From Candidatus Woesearchaeota archaeon (lineage in GTDB: Archaea > Nanobdellota > Nanobdellia > Woesearchaeales > UBA10216), in the NCBI GenBank assembly GCA_016180065.1, contig JACPBY010000004.1:1-64000 (forward strand): a stretch of 64,000 nt of DNA, in the 5' to 3' direction. The notes below the pieces were generated by a model, which had not been told where the DNA came from, did not search any database, and saw only the letters and a program-made list of their open reading frames with translations. A program made the translations under genes and the position numbers. Positions 15,021 to 23,081 of the stretch are shown here, piece after piece; within the stretch, counting starts at the first letter, position 1, and each line of letters opens with the position of its first letter.

Positions 15021-15051
15021 ATCATATGATAAGCATTTCATATATTTAAAG
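15021..15051 (-). promoter_or_regulatory. Promoter and putative operator of the ArsR-type operon
   Basis: On the minus strand a TATA box (tttaaatata, 15041-15050) is followed about ten bases downstream by the perfect palindrome ATCATATGAT (15021-15030). The position between TATA and the start at 14994 is where a repressor would block transcription. Direct sequence observation; binding is inferred. Confidence 0.5.
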
Positions 15052-15072
15052 CTTGTGGCTGCCGACCAACAA

Positions 15073-15801
15073 TTAGTAGCCCTCAAACCTCTCAAGCCTT
15101 ATCCTGTCGTTTGGGATTCCAAGCCCTGACAGTGCTGCCAGCATGGAGTCAACCATGGCGGGAGGGCCGCAGGCGTAAAAGATGGCGTTGTCAAGCCCTG
15201 CAACGTGCCTTTTAATCATATCAGCGTTAATCCGGCCGGTCTCCCCAGCCCATACTTTGTTGCTGCCATCTTCATCTGTAACAGTATTGATGACTGTAAG
15301 GTTAGGGTTCTGCGCTTCAAGCCCCGCCAGCTCTTCCCTGAATGTTATTGTTTTGGGAGCCCTGTTTGAGTAGAGCAAAATGATTTTAAGCGGAAGCTGC
15401 CTATCGGTTGCAAACCTTATCATGCTCCTGAAAGGAGTGATACCTATGCCTCCTGCAAGCATAACAGCCTGCAAGGAATAATCCTCCTGCAGCGTGAACG
15501 AGCCGGAAGGGCCTGTAACTCTGACTTCTGTGCCAATCGGCACTGAGTTCAGCGTTCTCTTGAACGCGCTTTGCGAGATTCTTGTGGAAACCATCAGGAA
15601 GCGCTCAGTGGGAGAAGAGGACAGAGTGAAAGGCCTCACATTGCAGCGCTCATCACAGTCCTTGATGTCCAAAGCCATCGTGATGTGCTGGCCTGGCTTA
15701 TAGTCTGGCTTGTAACTGCACGGGTCAAACAGGAAAGACCTGACATCACCGGCTTCTGACCTTGCCTCAACAAGCTTCAGCATCATCCTTTGAGCTGCCA
15801 T
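15073..15801 (-). CDS. Ferredoxin/flavin-NAD(P)+ reductase-like oxidoreductase
   Basis: A 242-residue member of the ferredoxin-NADP reductase fold. FAD binding is marked by RPFTLSSSP (about residues 56-64), the NAD(P) site by AGGIGITPFRSM, and the C-terminal YACGPPAMVDSM completes the nucleotide pocket. There is no fused ferredoxin domain, so it needs a separate electron partner. It is transcribed toward the ArsR/glutaredoxin operon and fits the redox theme. Its promoter likely lies in the AT-rich stretch near 15851-15885. Confidence 0.88.
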   Translation of the reverse strand: MAAQRMMLKLVEARSEAGDVRSFLFDPCSYKPDYKPGQHITMALDIKDCDERCNVRPFTLSSSPTERFLMVSTRISQSAFKRTLNSVPIGTEVRVTGPSGSFTLQEDYSLQAVMLAGGIGITPFRSMIRFATDRQLPLKIILLYSNRAPKTITFREELAGLEAQNPNLTVINTVTDEDGSNKVWAGETGRINADMIKRHVAGLDNAIFYACGPPAMVDSMLAALSGLGIPNDRIRLERFEGY

Positions 15802-15895
15802 AACGCAGCCAGAAACATCGGGAGAATTAAAACCTTCTGTTGAACACGCCTAAAAATTATAAAGCTTTATAAAAAATATAAAGGTTTTTAAATGG

Positions 15896-16030
15896 GTGCG
15901 GCTTCCTTATGCCGAGGGAAGCAGGCAGAATGCCCTGCTCAACGATGACAGCTTTGTGCTGATTTTCAGGCTCAATGGAGCTTTGTTGCAGCTGAACAAC
16001 AGCGCTTCGCAGCATTATCCGACAGGATGA
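15896..16030 (+). CDS. Possible small protein upstream of the GlgC-like gene (44 aa)
   Basis: A GTG-initiated reading frame of 44 codons with codon choice like its neighbours (agg, agc, ctg, aac) and a hydrophobic core (SFVLIFRLNGALLQL). An AT-rich TATA-like run (15861-15890) lies just before it, and it ends 12 bases before the start of the next gene, so it would be an operon leader gene. There is no recognised family, and the region could instead be a long 5' leader. Confidence 0.3.
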   Translation: MRLPYAEGSRQNALLNDDSFVLIFRLNGALLQLNNSASQHYPTG

Positions 16031-16042
16031 AAGGTTATAAAA

Positions 16043-17239
16043 ATGATTGATGCTTTGGCATATGTGCTTGCAGGAGGGAAGGGCGAAAGGCTCAGGCCCC
16101 TGACTGAAATGGAATCCAAGCCTGCTGTTCCGTTCGGGCCGCACAGGGTAATTGACTTTGCCCTGAGCAACCTGAACAACTCAGGCATTCGCGGCATACT
16201 TGTGATGGCACAAGGACCCTTTGTCAGGTCTCTTGAAGCCCATCTTAAGCACGTCTGGGCTCCTTACAGCAAGGAAGGTGAATTTATATCTTTACTGACG
16301 CCAAACGGCAGCGGAAACATTCAATGGAACGGCACAGCATCTCCTGTAGCGCAAAATCTGGAGCATATTGCACAGCACAACCCGGCGGTTGTCAACGTTT
16401 TCTGCGCTGACCACGTATACGTCATGGATGTCTCACAAATGAATGGTTATCATCTTGCGAAACAGGCTGACCTGACAGTCTCTGCGCTGCCAGTCAGAAG
16501 GGAGCTTGCAGCGGGAAATTATGGCGTGCTTGTTGTTAACAAAAACGGAAGGCTCACAGGATTTGAGGAAAAGCCTGAAGACCCAACACCGATGCACGGC
16601 AACCCGGAATACTGCTGGGCTTCAATGGGCAACTACGCCTTCAATCCTGTTGCGCTGTGCAAAGTGCTGGGCGGCGATGCTGATGCAGAATTGCGGGATT
16701 TTGGCCATGACGTTGTTCCTTTCATGCTAAAGGAAGGCATGAAAGTTCACATGTATAACTTTATGGACAACAAAGTGCCCGGCGCAGAAAGCGTGTTTTG
16801 GAGGGACATTGGCAGCATAACCCAATTCCACATGGCAAGCATGGAGGCTGCAAGGTCAAGCCCCATAAACCTTGGCAACAGGGCTTGGCAGATACGTGCA
16901 AACGGGATAGCTTATCCTGAGCCAGAGTACGGCAAAGGAGCCAACCTTACAAACGTCGTTGTTTCAAGAGGAGACAGGTTTGGCACCCTTGCATCAGTAA
17001 GAGACTGCGTTCTTTCACACGCTGTCCTAATAGGATATGGCGCAGATGTAAGCGAGTCAGCATGCCTGGGAAACAACGTGATAGGCGATGGCGCGGTTGT
17101 AAAGCACGCCATCCTGGCCCAGGGAGCAAGAGTTGGTGCAGGCACCAGGGTAGGCGTTGACCCGGAAGAAGACATGGCGCGGGGCCTGCCAGTATTTGGC
17201 GGCATTACTGTTGTTAAGAAGAGTTACGCTTTTGCATAA
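16043..17239 (+). CDS. Glucose-1-phosphate adenylyltransferase-like nucleotidyltransferase
   Basis: A 398-residue sugar nucleotidyltransferase with the GlgC layout. The N-terminal LAGGKGERLRPLTEMESKPAVPFG is the nucleotide-binding loop with catalytic Arg and Lys. The central segment GNYGVLVVNKNGRLTGFEEKP and the sugar-phosphate site region VFWRDIG follow. The C-terminal 100 residues form a left-handed beta-helix with hexapeptide-like repeats (SACLGNNVIGDGAVVKHAIL). GlgC makes ADP-glucose for glycogen, but no glycogen synthase lies nearby, so the sugar product is uncertain. The ribosome-binding sequence aaaggt precedes the ATG. Confidence 0.85.
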   Translation: MIDALAYVLAGGKGERLRPLTEMESKPAVPFGPHRVIDFALSNLNNSGIRGILVMAQGPFVRSLEAHLKHVWAPYSKEGEFISLLTPNGSGNIQWNGTASPVAQNLEHIAQHNPAVVNVFCADHVYVMDVSQMNGYHLAKQADLTVSALPVRRELAAGNYGVLVVNKNGRLTGFEEKPEDPTPMHGNPEYCWASMGNYAFNPVALCKVLGGDADAELRDFGHDVVPFMLKEGMKVHMYNFMDNKVPGAESVFWRDIGSITQFHMASMEAARSSPINLGNRAWQIRANGIAYPEPEYGKGANLTNVVVSRGDRFGTLASVRDCVLSHAVLIGYGADVSESACLGNNVIGDGAVVKHAILAQGARVGAGTRVGVDPEEDMARGLPVFGGITVVKKSYAFA

Positions 17240-17273
17240 TCAACAGCTTATCATATATTTGCAAAAACAGAAA

Positions 17274-17284
17274 TGCTTATAAAC
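17274..17284 (+). promoter_or_regulatory. TATA box for the 36-residue gene
   Basis: The sequence gcttataaac lies about 65 bases before the ATG at 17343, and gggtggt precedes that ATG as a likely ribosome-binding site. Confidence 0.45.
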
Positions 17285-17342
17285 TTAAAAGTGTACAGTT
17301 CTTGCAGTTTTGAGTGGTTTTCGTATAGTGGGGTGGTAAAAT

Positions 17343-17453
17343 ATGGACAAGATGAGACTGCTCGAAGAGCTAAAGCAGCGCATAATGTCGTGCAGCGGCG
17401 TTCAGGATGAAGAGCAGGCTGCAGAAATAGCCAGAAGATGGGCAACAGCGTGA
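17343..17453 (+). CDS. Small helical protein (36 aa)
   Basis: A reading frame of 36 codons beginning MDKMRLLEELKQRI and ending IARRWATA, probably one or two amphipathic helices. It has its own TATA box, a ggggtggt ribosome-binding sequence and codon use matching the neighbourhood. I do not recognise it. It ends about 30 bases before the promoter of the major pilin-like gene. Confidence 0.5.
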   Translation: MDKMRLLEELKQRIMSCSGVQDEEQAAEIARRWATA

Positions 17454-17483
17454 GAGATGTCAGGGCTGGCCAAAACAGAAAAG

Positions 17484-17576
17484 TTTAAATATAGCAGTAG
17501 CGAGGGTTAAAAACAGGCATAGAGTTCATAGAGTCAGATGTGATGTAACGCTTTAACAAGCGAAAAAGAGGAGGTA
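17484..17576 (+). promoter_or_regulatory. Promoter and leader of the pilin gene
   Basis: A strong TATA box (tttaaatata, 17484-17493) and a near-perfect Shine-Dalgarno gaggaggt (17568-17575) precede the pilin ATG. A short CGCTT/AAGCG hairpin (17549-17562) sits just before the ribosome-binding site. Strong signals of this kind suit an abundant structural protein. Confidence 0.65.
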
Positions 17577-17584
17577 GATACATT

Positions 17585-18130
17585 ATGAGCACTGTCAAGC
17601 GCTTTGGAAACTATAAGAAAGGCCAGGCTGCCATGGAATTCCTGATGACGTATGGCTGGGCCATACTCGTTGTCCTGGTTGTCATAGGCGCATTGGCATA
17701 CTTCGGTGTCTTGAATCCTCAACAATTCCTGCCAACAAAGTGCCAGCTGCCGGTAGGATTGGCGTGCACAGACTATGCAATAGGTCTTTCCGCCAGTCAA
17801 ACCCAATTGGTGTTGAGCAACGGCCTGGGCACAGACATAAAGCTCACTTCACTGGCGATAAGCTCAGACACAGCGCTGTTCCAGTGCAACGCCACAGGCA
17901 CAACTGTAGCGAAGGTTTTAACAGCAGGCCAGGATTATAAGCACATTTTTGTAACAGATGCCGCAGCTAGAAATGACCTTGCAGGTGCCAACTATAACGG
18001 TTGCTATAATGACCCCAGCCTTACCAAAGGAGTGAGGATAAAAGGCCCTCTTATAATCCAATATACAAACCTGCGTACGCAATTAGATCAAACATTAAGT
18101 GGCACATTAATAGCGGATGTTGCAGGATAA
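17585..18130 (+). CDS. Type IV pilin-like protein with class III signal peptide
   Basis: A 181-residue surface subunit. The N-terminus KKGQAAMEFLMTYGWAILVVL is a textbook archaeal class III signal. The basic leader ends KKG and cleavage would expose QAAMEF, followed by a 20-residue hydrophobic helix that packs in the filament core. The head domain has four Cys residues able to form disulfides and is rich in Thr, Ala and Leu. Strong promoter and ribosome-binding signals suggest this is the major pilin of the cluster. A prepilin peptidase is not in the window. Confidence 0.88.
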   Translation: MSTVKRFGNYKKGQAAMEFLMTYGWAILVVLVVIGALAYFGVLNPQQFLPTKCQLPVGLACTDYAIGLSASQTQLVLSNGLGTDIKLTSLAISSDTALFQCNATGTTVAKVLTAGQDYKHIFVTDAAARNDLAGANYNGCYNDPSLTKGVRIKGPLIIQYTNLRTQLDQTLSGTLIADVAG

Positions 18131-18172
18131 AAATCTCTTTTCTTTCTTTTTTTCTTCTTTTTCTTTTTACTT
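18131..18172 (+). terminator. T-rich transcription terminator after the pilin gene
   Basis: Several runs of five to eight T separated by single C residues follow the stop codon within 40 bases. This is the usual form of an archaeal intrinsic terminator; no stem-loop is needed. Confidence 0.7.
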
Positions 18173-18324
18173 ATCATCTGTTTGGAAAGCTCTGAAAGCA
18201 AGCAATCAAAAAGCTTATATTGCAAGCGGCTTCGGTCAGGTTAAGCAACAGCAAAAGAGGCAAAGCATTCCGAAACATTCAAATAAATTAGTATACGTTA
18301 AAGTATTATACGTGGTGGTATACT

Positions 18325-19125
18325 GTGGTGGAGTTTAAGGGCAGAAGGCGAAAAGGCCAGGCAGCGCTTGAGTATGCAATGATAGCCACAGTAGTAGGAG
18401 TGCTGCTTCTTCCAGCCATATACCTGTTCCTGCACTCCTCCAAAGAGTCCCTTGAAGGGATAGACCACTCCCAGCTGGACAAGCTGGGAAGGGACATGGT
18501 GGCAACCGCTGAAAAGGTTTATTACATGGGGCCGCCATCAAGGATACTCATGGAGCCGAGGATGCCTGACAATGTCCTGAACATAAGCATCCAGAAGCTC
18601 CAAAACGGCATTAACATCCTGCTGTTCAACGTTACCTCATCAATAGCAAGGGGCGTGCAGACCTTCGCATACGATTCACCGGTCAGCATCAACGGCACGT
18701 TCACAGCCGCCCTTGAAAACAGGTCAATCAGCGCAGGGCTTAAGGAGATAAACATAGAGGCATACGAGCAGCCAACAGCCGGAGGAGGCGTCATCCCGTT
18801 TGCATACATAAACTTTGGCGGAAGGTGCCCGAGAAGCACAACTTACGACTTTAACAACGATGGAGAATACCAAGCTGCTGTTGACGGCTCATTCTTTGCC
18901 CAGTGCTACTGTGATGTGGCGGGCAGCCCAAAATACAGGCCGTCAAAAACATGGCAGAGCGGATGGTTTGACCTGATTGCTGTCGGAGGCAACCCGTTCA
19001 TGGTATGTGCAAACGCCGACTATGACGCCGACTGCGACGTTGACGACCAGGACGCAAGCACGTTCTGCACGACCACAGGGCTATGCGGAAGTTGCGTTTG
19101 TAACCCAGCCCCGAGCTGTTCATGA
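18325..19125 (+). CDS. Pilin-like surface protein with two dockerin-like calcium loops
   Basis: A 266-residue protein starting at GTG. The N-terminus RRRKGQAALEYAMIATVVGVLLLPAI is a class III signal plus core helix. The C-terminal third is Cys-rich and holds two EF-hand-like Asp loops, YDFNNDGEYQAAVD and DYDADCDVDDQDASTF, spaced like a type I dockerin pair with Cys clusters around them. This suggests a calcium-stabilised, disulfide-bonded tip or minor pilin. TATA-like sequences lie around 18281-18300. Confidence 0.75.
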   Translation: MVEFKGRRRKGQAALEYAMIATVVGVLLLPAIYLFLHSSKESLEGIDHSQLDKLGRDMVATAEKVYYMGPPSRILMEPRMPDNVLNISIQKLQNGINILLFNVTSSIARGVQTFAYDSPVSINGTFTAALENRSISAGLKEINIEAYEQPTAGGGVIPFAYINFGGRCPRSTTYDFNNDGEYQAAVDGSFFAQCYCDVAGSPKYRPSKTWQSGWFDLIAVGGNPFMVCANADYDADCDVDDQDASTFCTTTGLCGSCVCNPAPSCS

Positions 19126-19190
19126 AGCCATAGAAACCTATTTAAAGACAGGCAGCAAAAGAGGCATAGGTTCAAAAAAGAGGCTAAGCA

Positions 19191-19661
19191 ATGAGAAAAA
19201 GAAAGGCTGCTGGCAGAAAGTTGGCTGCGAAACCAGCTTCACACCGCTTTTCAGGGCTCAAGTCCCTTAACGACAAGGCAGCTGTTTTGCTGTTCATAGC
19301 CGCTCTGATTATTGTTATTTTCCTGCTTGATGCGCTGGCTGACCAGCGGTTCCAGCTTGGCGCGAAAAAAAGCGCGGCAAAGGCATTGTCAAAGGAGAAT
19401 GTTGAAGAGCTCGTCCTTTCAAAATTTGTGATAGGCTCAAAAGAGCAGGATGGCATGGGATTTATCGTGAAAGACACAGTTGACCCTGAGCTGCTGGAGC
19501 ACCTTGCTACAAAGGAATACAGCCAGGTGAAAAAAGAGCTTGGCCTTGACGCTGATTTCGCAATCCACTTTGAGGACGAAAACGGCAACCTGGTGCCAAT
19601 GGGGGAGAGAGCCTGCATCGGCAGCAGAGAGGCAAGCATCCAGGGAATCCCGTGCGGGTGA
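19191..19661 (+). CDS. Single-pass pilin-like protein with FEDExGN motif
   Basis: A 156-residue protein with a basic N-terminus, one hydrophobic helix (AAVLLFIAALIIVIFLLDAL, about residues 30-50) and an extracellular domain. The segment FAIHFEDENGNLVP followed by a Cys pair near the end is shared with the protein at 22642-23067 (FCIFFEDEKGNVIP), so the two are related. A strict class III cleavage site is not obvious. Probably a minor component of the same surface structure; function unknown. Confidence 0.65.
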   Translation: MRKRKAAGRKLAAKPASHRFSGLKSLNDKAAVLLFIAALIIVIFLLDALADQRFQLGAKKSAAKALSKENVEELVLSKFVIGSKEQDGMGFIVKDTVDPELLEHLATKEYSQVKKELGLDADFAIHFEDENGNLVPMGERACIGSREASIQGIPCG

Positions 19662-19728
19662 CCCCTTCGGCGAAATGGTTATAGACAATTTCGTGGCTTA
19701 TGACTCACTTTTTACGAAATTTTCTATC

Positions 19729-19771
19729 GGTGAATTTCGCCTATTGTGAGCTATAAGCTGCGAAATTCACC
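19729..19771. repeat. Perfect 12-bp inverted repeat
   Basis: GGTGAATTTCGC at 19729-19740 is repeated as GCGAAATTCACC at 19760-19771, with a 19-base loop containing a second small palindrome-like AGCTATAAGCT. It lies between a pilin-like gene and the AlbA_2 gene. It could be a terminator, a processing site or a remnant of an insertion. Confidence 0.7.
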
Positions 19772-19829
19772 ATAACATTGGCAGAAGCCGATGAAAACTT
19801 CACCAGAATGCAGTTTTTCTTTAAATAAT

Positions 19830-19935
19830 ACTTTAAATGAGTTAAGCGTTTGTTTTAAGAAAATTTAGGCGTGCAATCAAAATATTTAAATATTACTTTA
19901 AGAATACTTTAAACTTGTTTTAAATAAACTTTAAG
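19830..19935 (+). promoter_or_regulatory. Phased ACTTTAAR repeat array before the AlbA_2 gene
   Basis: Four copies of an ACTTTAA(A/G)-like octamer begin at 19895, 19906, 19917 (GTTTTAAA) and 19928. They are exactly 11 bases apart and end 14 bases before the GTG start. Upstream copies at 19830 and 19852 (GTTTTAAG) are 22 bases apart. Equal helical phasing suggests an operator bound by a protein oligomer along one face of the DNA; the repeats also overlap TATA-like sequence (atttaaatatt, 19883-19893). Confidence 0.6.
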
Positions 19936-19948
19936 TGAGCTGGTAGCT

Positions 19949-21310
19949 GTGGATGCAGAGACTTTGAAGAAGATTATTGCAGAAGGCGAGAATGTTGAGG
20001 TGGAATTGAAGCAGTCATTTCACAGCGTTCAGGATATCGCCAAAGATATCTGTGCGTTTGCTAACACACAGGGAGGGCTTCTCATTCTTGGAGTTAAGGA
20101 TAATGGAACCATTGAAGGTTTGAAGGGTGAACTTGATAAGGTTCAGCAGCAGATATCAAATGCAAATTCGATGATTCACTCTGCTCCGCTGATCAGTGTG
20201 GAGATTTTAAGCTTGGATAACAAGAAGGTAGTTGTGGCAGCAGTACATAAGGCTGATTCTTCTATTTTCCACAGTGTTGAAGGCGTTATTTATGTGAGAA
20301 TTGGCAGTACAATCCAGCGGCTTGAGGGCCAGAGCATTGTTGAATTCCTCAGGAACCGGCAGATTTTGTTGTTTGACGAGGCTATCGAGCCTTCTGCCAG
20401 ATTGGAAGATATAGATCTCCGGAAGGTTAGAGCGTACATGGAGAAACGGGGGCAGCCGGCGCTTCTTGATAGCCATTCACTGAAGGATTTCTTGATTAGC
20501 AAGAAGCTTGTTTCGCTGCAGCCAGATATGAAGCTTAAAAGCGCTGCCTTGCTATTCTTTGCAAAGGATGTGCAGCAGTTTTATCCGTACACGCAGATAA
20601 AACTTGTCAGGTTTGATGGCTCTGAGCCGATAAAAGTGCTGGCATATGAGGATGCGAAAGGCAGTTTGCCTCAGCTTATTGACCATTCTGTGAATTTTGT
20701 CATGAGGTTTGTTCCCAAGGAATTTGTTATAAAGGACACCCAAAGGGAAGAGATACCCGCGCTGCCAGAGGAAGCTGTGAGAGAGGCCGTGATTAACGCT
20801 GTAGCCCACAGGGATTACTTTAACAAAAACGAGGTTCAGATAAGCGTGTTTGATGACAGGGTTGAGATAACAAATCCTGGCGGCCTTCCTGAAGGCATGT
20901 CAAAGGAGCTTCTGGGAGCATTGTCCATTCAGCGCAACCCAAAAATCTACCAGTTTCTGAAGGATTATGGCTACATGGAAGGAATTGGCTCTGGAATTTC
21001 CAAGATGTATAGCCTGATGCGGGAGAGCAGGCTTAACAATCCTGAATTTATTACTACAAAAGAATTCTTCAGGGCAATATTAAGGACAAAAAAACTTGAA
21101 AAAACTGTAAAAAACGTTGCGGATTTGAGCGACAGGCAGCTTAAAGGCCTTGAATACCTTAAGCAGAAAGGCAAGGTTAAATCTCAGGATTACGCTTCAA
21201 TCAATAAGATTTCAACACCAACCGCAATTAAAGACTTATTAGAACTTGAAAAGAAGAAGCTGATTAAGAAAATTGGCAAATACAAAGGAGCTCATTACGT
21301 CCTGACGTAA
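19949..21310 (+). CDS. AlbA_2 (Schlafen-like) domain ATPase/transcription regulator
   Basis: A 453-residue protein starting at GTG. The N-terminal 120 residues carry the AlbA_2 signature (VELKQSF...DICAFANTQGGLLILGVKDNG). The middle contains the RecG-like ATP-binding element PEEAVREAVINAVAHRDYF followed by ITNPGGLPEGM and GYMEGIGSGISKM. The C-terminus (KSQDYASINKISTPTAIKDL) is a winged helix. Such proteins are usually regulators, often in defence or mobile contexts. It sits among pilin genes, and its codons (more gaa, aag, tct) differ a little from its neighbours, suggesting insertion. It may act on the repeat array in front of it. Confidence 0.85.
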   Translation: MDAETLKKIIAEGENVEVELKQSFHSVQDIAKDICAFANTQGGLLILGVKDNGTIEGLKGELDKVQQQISNANSMIHSAPLISVEILSLDNKKVVVAAVHKADSSIFHSVEGVIYVRIGSTIQRLEGQSIVEFLRNRQILLFDEAIEPSARLEDIDLRKVRAYMEKRGQPALLDSHSLKDFLISKKLVSLQPDMKLKSAALLFFAKDVQQFYPYTQIKLVRFDGSEPIKVLAYEDAKGSLPQLIDHSVNFVMRFVPKEFVIKDTQREEIPALPEEAVREAVINAVAHRDYFNKNEVQISVFDDRVEITNPGGLPEGMSKELLGALSIQRNPKIYQFLKDYGYMEGIGSGISKMYSLMRESRLNNPEFITTKEFFRAILRTKKLEKTVKNVADLSDRQLKGLEYLKQKGKVKSQDYASINKISTPTAIKDLLELEKKKLIKKIGKYKGAHYVLT

Positions 21311-21355
21311 AAACAAAGATAGTTCGACAAAGCTTGTATATTCGGCGGTGATAAG

Positions 21356-22582
21356 ATGGGAAAAAGAGGCCAGGCTGCGAACGAGGCAGCCATGATAACG
21401 CTCATGGTGCTTTTTGTGCTGTCAATCTTCATGGCTGTGCTTTCAGACGAGCTTGCAGATGTTGTTGAAAAAAACTATAAGGACTCGCTTGAGGCCGTTG
21501 CAGACGTTGTGGAAGCTGAGGCGAACATAGCTCTCGGAGCTGAAGAGGGGTATTATCATTCTTTTGTCCTGCCGCCCAGGCTTGCAGGAAGCCGCTATAC
21601 TTTTGAGTTCATAAACTCAACATTGCTCAGCACTTCTACAGTGAAAATAAACGCAAGCATAATCAGGATTCATGCGCTTCAGGGCGACAGGACATACCAC
21701 ACTGACAGGATGCTCCAGCCAAATGTGCTTGGGAACCTTGTCAGGGCAGCCGGCTCGCTCAACTCAGTAAGAAAGGAAAAAGGAGAAATCATATTCAAGC
21801 CTGCAAGAGGGGCAAACCCGCCAGCCATCCTGACAGTCAGCCCAAAAGAAGGGCCAGGCGCTGGCGGAACAACTGTCGTGATTACCGGCACAGACTTTGT
21901 CAATCCTGTAACCGTCTCGTTTGGCGGCGCTTCAGCAGCGGTTACCTTCGATAGCATAACACAGCTTACTGCTGTAACTCCTGCGCATGCTGCCGGCCAG
22001 GCTGATGTGGTGGTTACCAATCCTGACCTTCAACCAGACACGCTGAACGGAGGGTTCACTTACGTGGGAAGCGGAGGCGGATTGCCAAACTGGAGGCCAT
22101 GTAATAACGGTGCTGAGTGCGCATCGGGCTGGTGCGGCGATGACGACGACAACGATGGCTTCAGTGATGCAGGAAGCGGCATATGCAGGCCAGACCCCGG
22201 CCCTGGCAACTACGACTGCGATGACTCTGTATGGGCTGTTAAGCCCCGGCAGGCAAGCCATTTTACCTATCCTCGCTCTGACGGAACCTTTGACTACGAC
22301 TGTGACGGCTTGGAAACTCCGAACCCCGGCTTTAACTGTCTTGCAACAGTAGCCAATAACCCTGGCTGCTCAGGCTCAAGCTTGCCGGGTAAAGGAGGCT
22401 ATACCAGCTCAATTCCTGCCTGCGGCAGCAGCGGAACATTCAGGATGTGCAGACAATATTCCGGCTCAGGCTGCAGCACATGGGTAGGTGACTACCCTTG
22501 CAGCGACCCCTGCAACGTAAACCCCCCGACAATCACCAGAGTGAAAACTTATGATTATACCGCCACAATGGGCTGCAAATAA
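21356..22582 (+). CDS. Pilin-like surface protein with TIG domain and Asp/Cys-rich calcium region
   Basis: A 408-residue surface protein. The N-terminus GKRGQAANEAAMITLMVLFVLSIFM is class III-signal-like with a core helix. Residues about 155-235 form an IPT/TIG immunoglobulin-like domain (VSPKEGPGAGGTTVVITG, FGGASAAVTF, VVTNPD). After a Gly/Ser hinge the C-terminal 160 residues are Cys-rich with calcium-type loops (DDDDNDGFSDAG, NYDCDDSVW, DYDCDGLE), reminiscent of MopE-like or thrombospondin type 3 repeats. A good candidate for an adhesive or tip protein. Confidence 0.75.
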   Translation: MGKRGQAANEAAMITLMVLFVLSIFMAVLSDELADVVEKNYKDSLEAVADVVEAEANIALGAEEGYYHSFVLPPRLAGSRYTFEFINSTLLSTSTVKINASIIRIHALQGDRTYHTDRMLQPNVLGNLVRAAGSLNSVRKEKGEIIFKPARGANPPAILTVSPKEGPGAGGTTVVITGTDFVNPVTVSFGGASAAVTFDSITQLTAVTPAHAAGQADVVVTNPDLQPDTLNGGFTYVGSGGGLPNWRPCNNGAECASGWCGDDDDNDGFSDAGSGICRPDPGPGNYDCDDSVWAVKPRQASHFTYPRSDGTFDYDCDGLETPNPGFNCLATVANNPGCSGSSLPGKGGYTSSIPACGSSGTFRMCRQYSGSGCSTWVGDYPCSDPCNVNPPTITRVKTYDYTATMGCK

Positions 22583-22641
22583 TTCCAGGAAGATTAACAA
22601 ATGTTTTAAAGCAAATTGTCCGTGCTGATGGAAAAAGAGGC

Positions 22642-23067
22642 ATGAGAATGAGAATAGCGAAAAGCGCGAGAAAAGCCCAGACAATATCCTTTGATGCCCT
22701 CATAGGAGTGGGGCTTTTCATTGTTGCAGTGATACTGCTGTTTTACATTACGGGGCGGGAGTCCAAGGGCAAGGAGTCTGTGCAGGTTGAGGATGATTCT
22801 GAGAAGCTTACAGGCCTGCTCAGTTCCCCACAGAACACCAGCATTTCTATTGTGTCAGGGTCAAAGGTTGACTCTGGCAGGCTTGAAGAGCTTTCCATGC
22901 TCCAGTATGAGCTGATAAAGGCGCAGGCAGGCACGTCAGCAGACTTCTGCATATTCTTTGAGGATGAAAAAGGAAATGTCATACCCCTCCCTGATGGCAG
23001 GATTGGCATAGGCAATGCGTTTGTGAACATAAGCGGAAAGGCGTGCAACGGGACAATGCCGCCATAA
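22642..23067 (+). CDS. Pilin-like protein with FEDExGN motif, second copy
   Basis: A 141-residue single-pass protein. The N-terminus has basic residues followed by QTISFDALIGVGLFIVAVILLFYI, a prepilin-like helix without an obvious Gly cleavage residue. The region FCIFFEDEKGNVIP and a late Cys match the protein at 19191-19661. It is followed at 15 bases by the next pilin-like gene, so the two are co-transcribed. It may start at ATG 22642 or 22648. Confidence 0.65.
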   Translation: MRMRIAKSARKAQTISFDALIGVGLFIVAVILLFYITGRESKGKESVQVEDDSEKLTGLLSSPQNTSISIVSGSKVDSGRLEELSMLQYELIKAQAGTSADFCIFFEDEKGNVIPLPDGRIGIGNAFVNISGKACNGTMPP

Positions 23068-23081
23068 AAACGGGAAAAAAG

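Noticed and set aside
15880-16042. C/D box RNA in the GlgC leader
   Set aside because: There is a CTGA and a GATGA-like string, but no proper C box (RUGAUGA) and no correctly spaced second pair.
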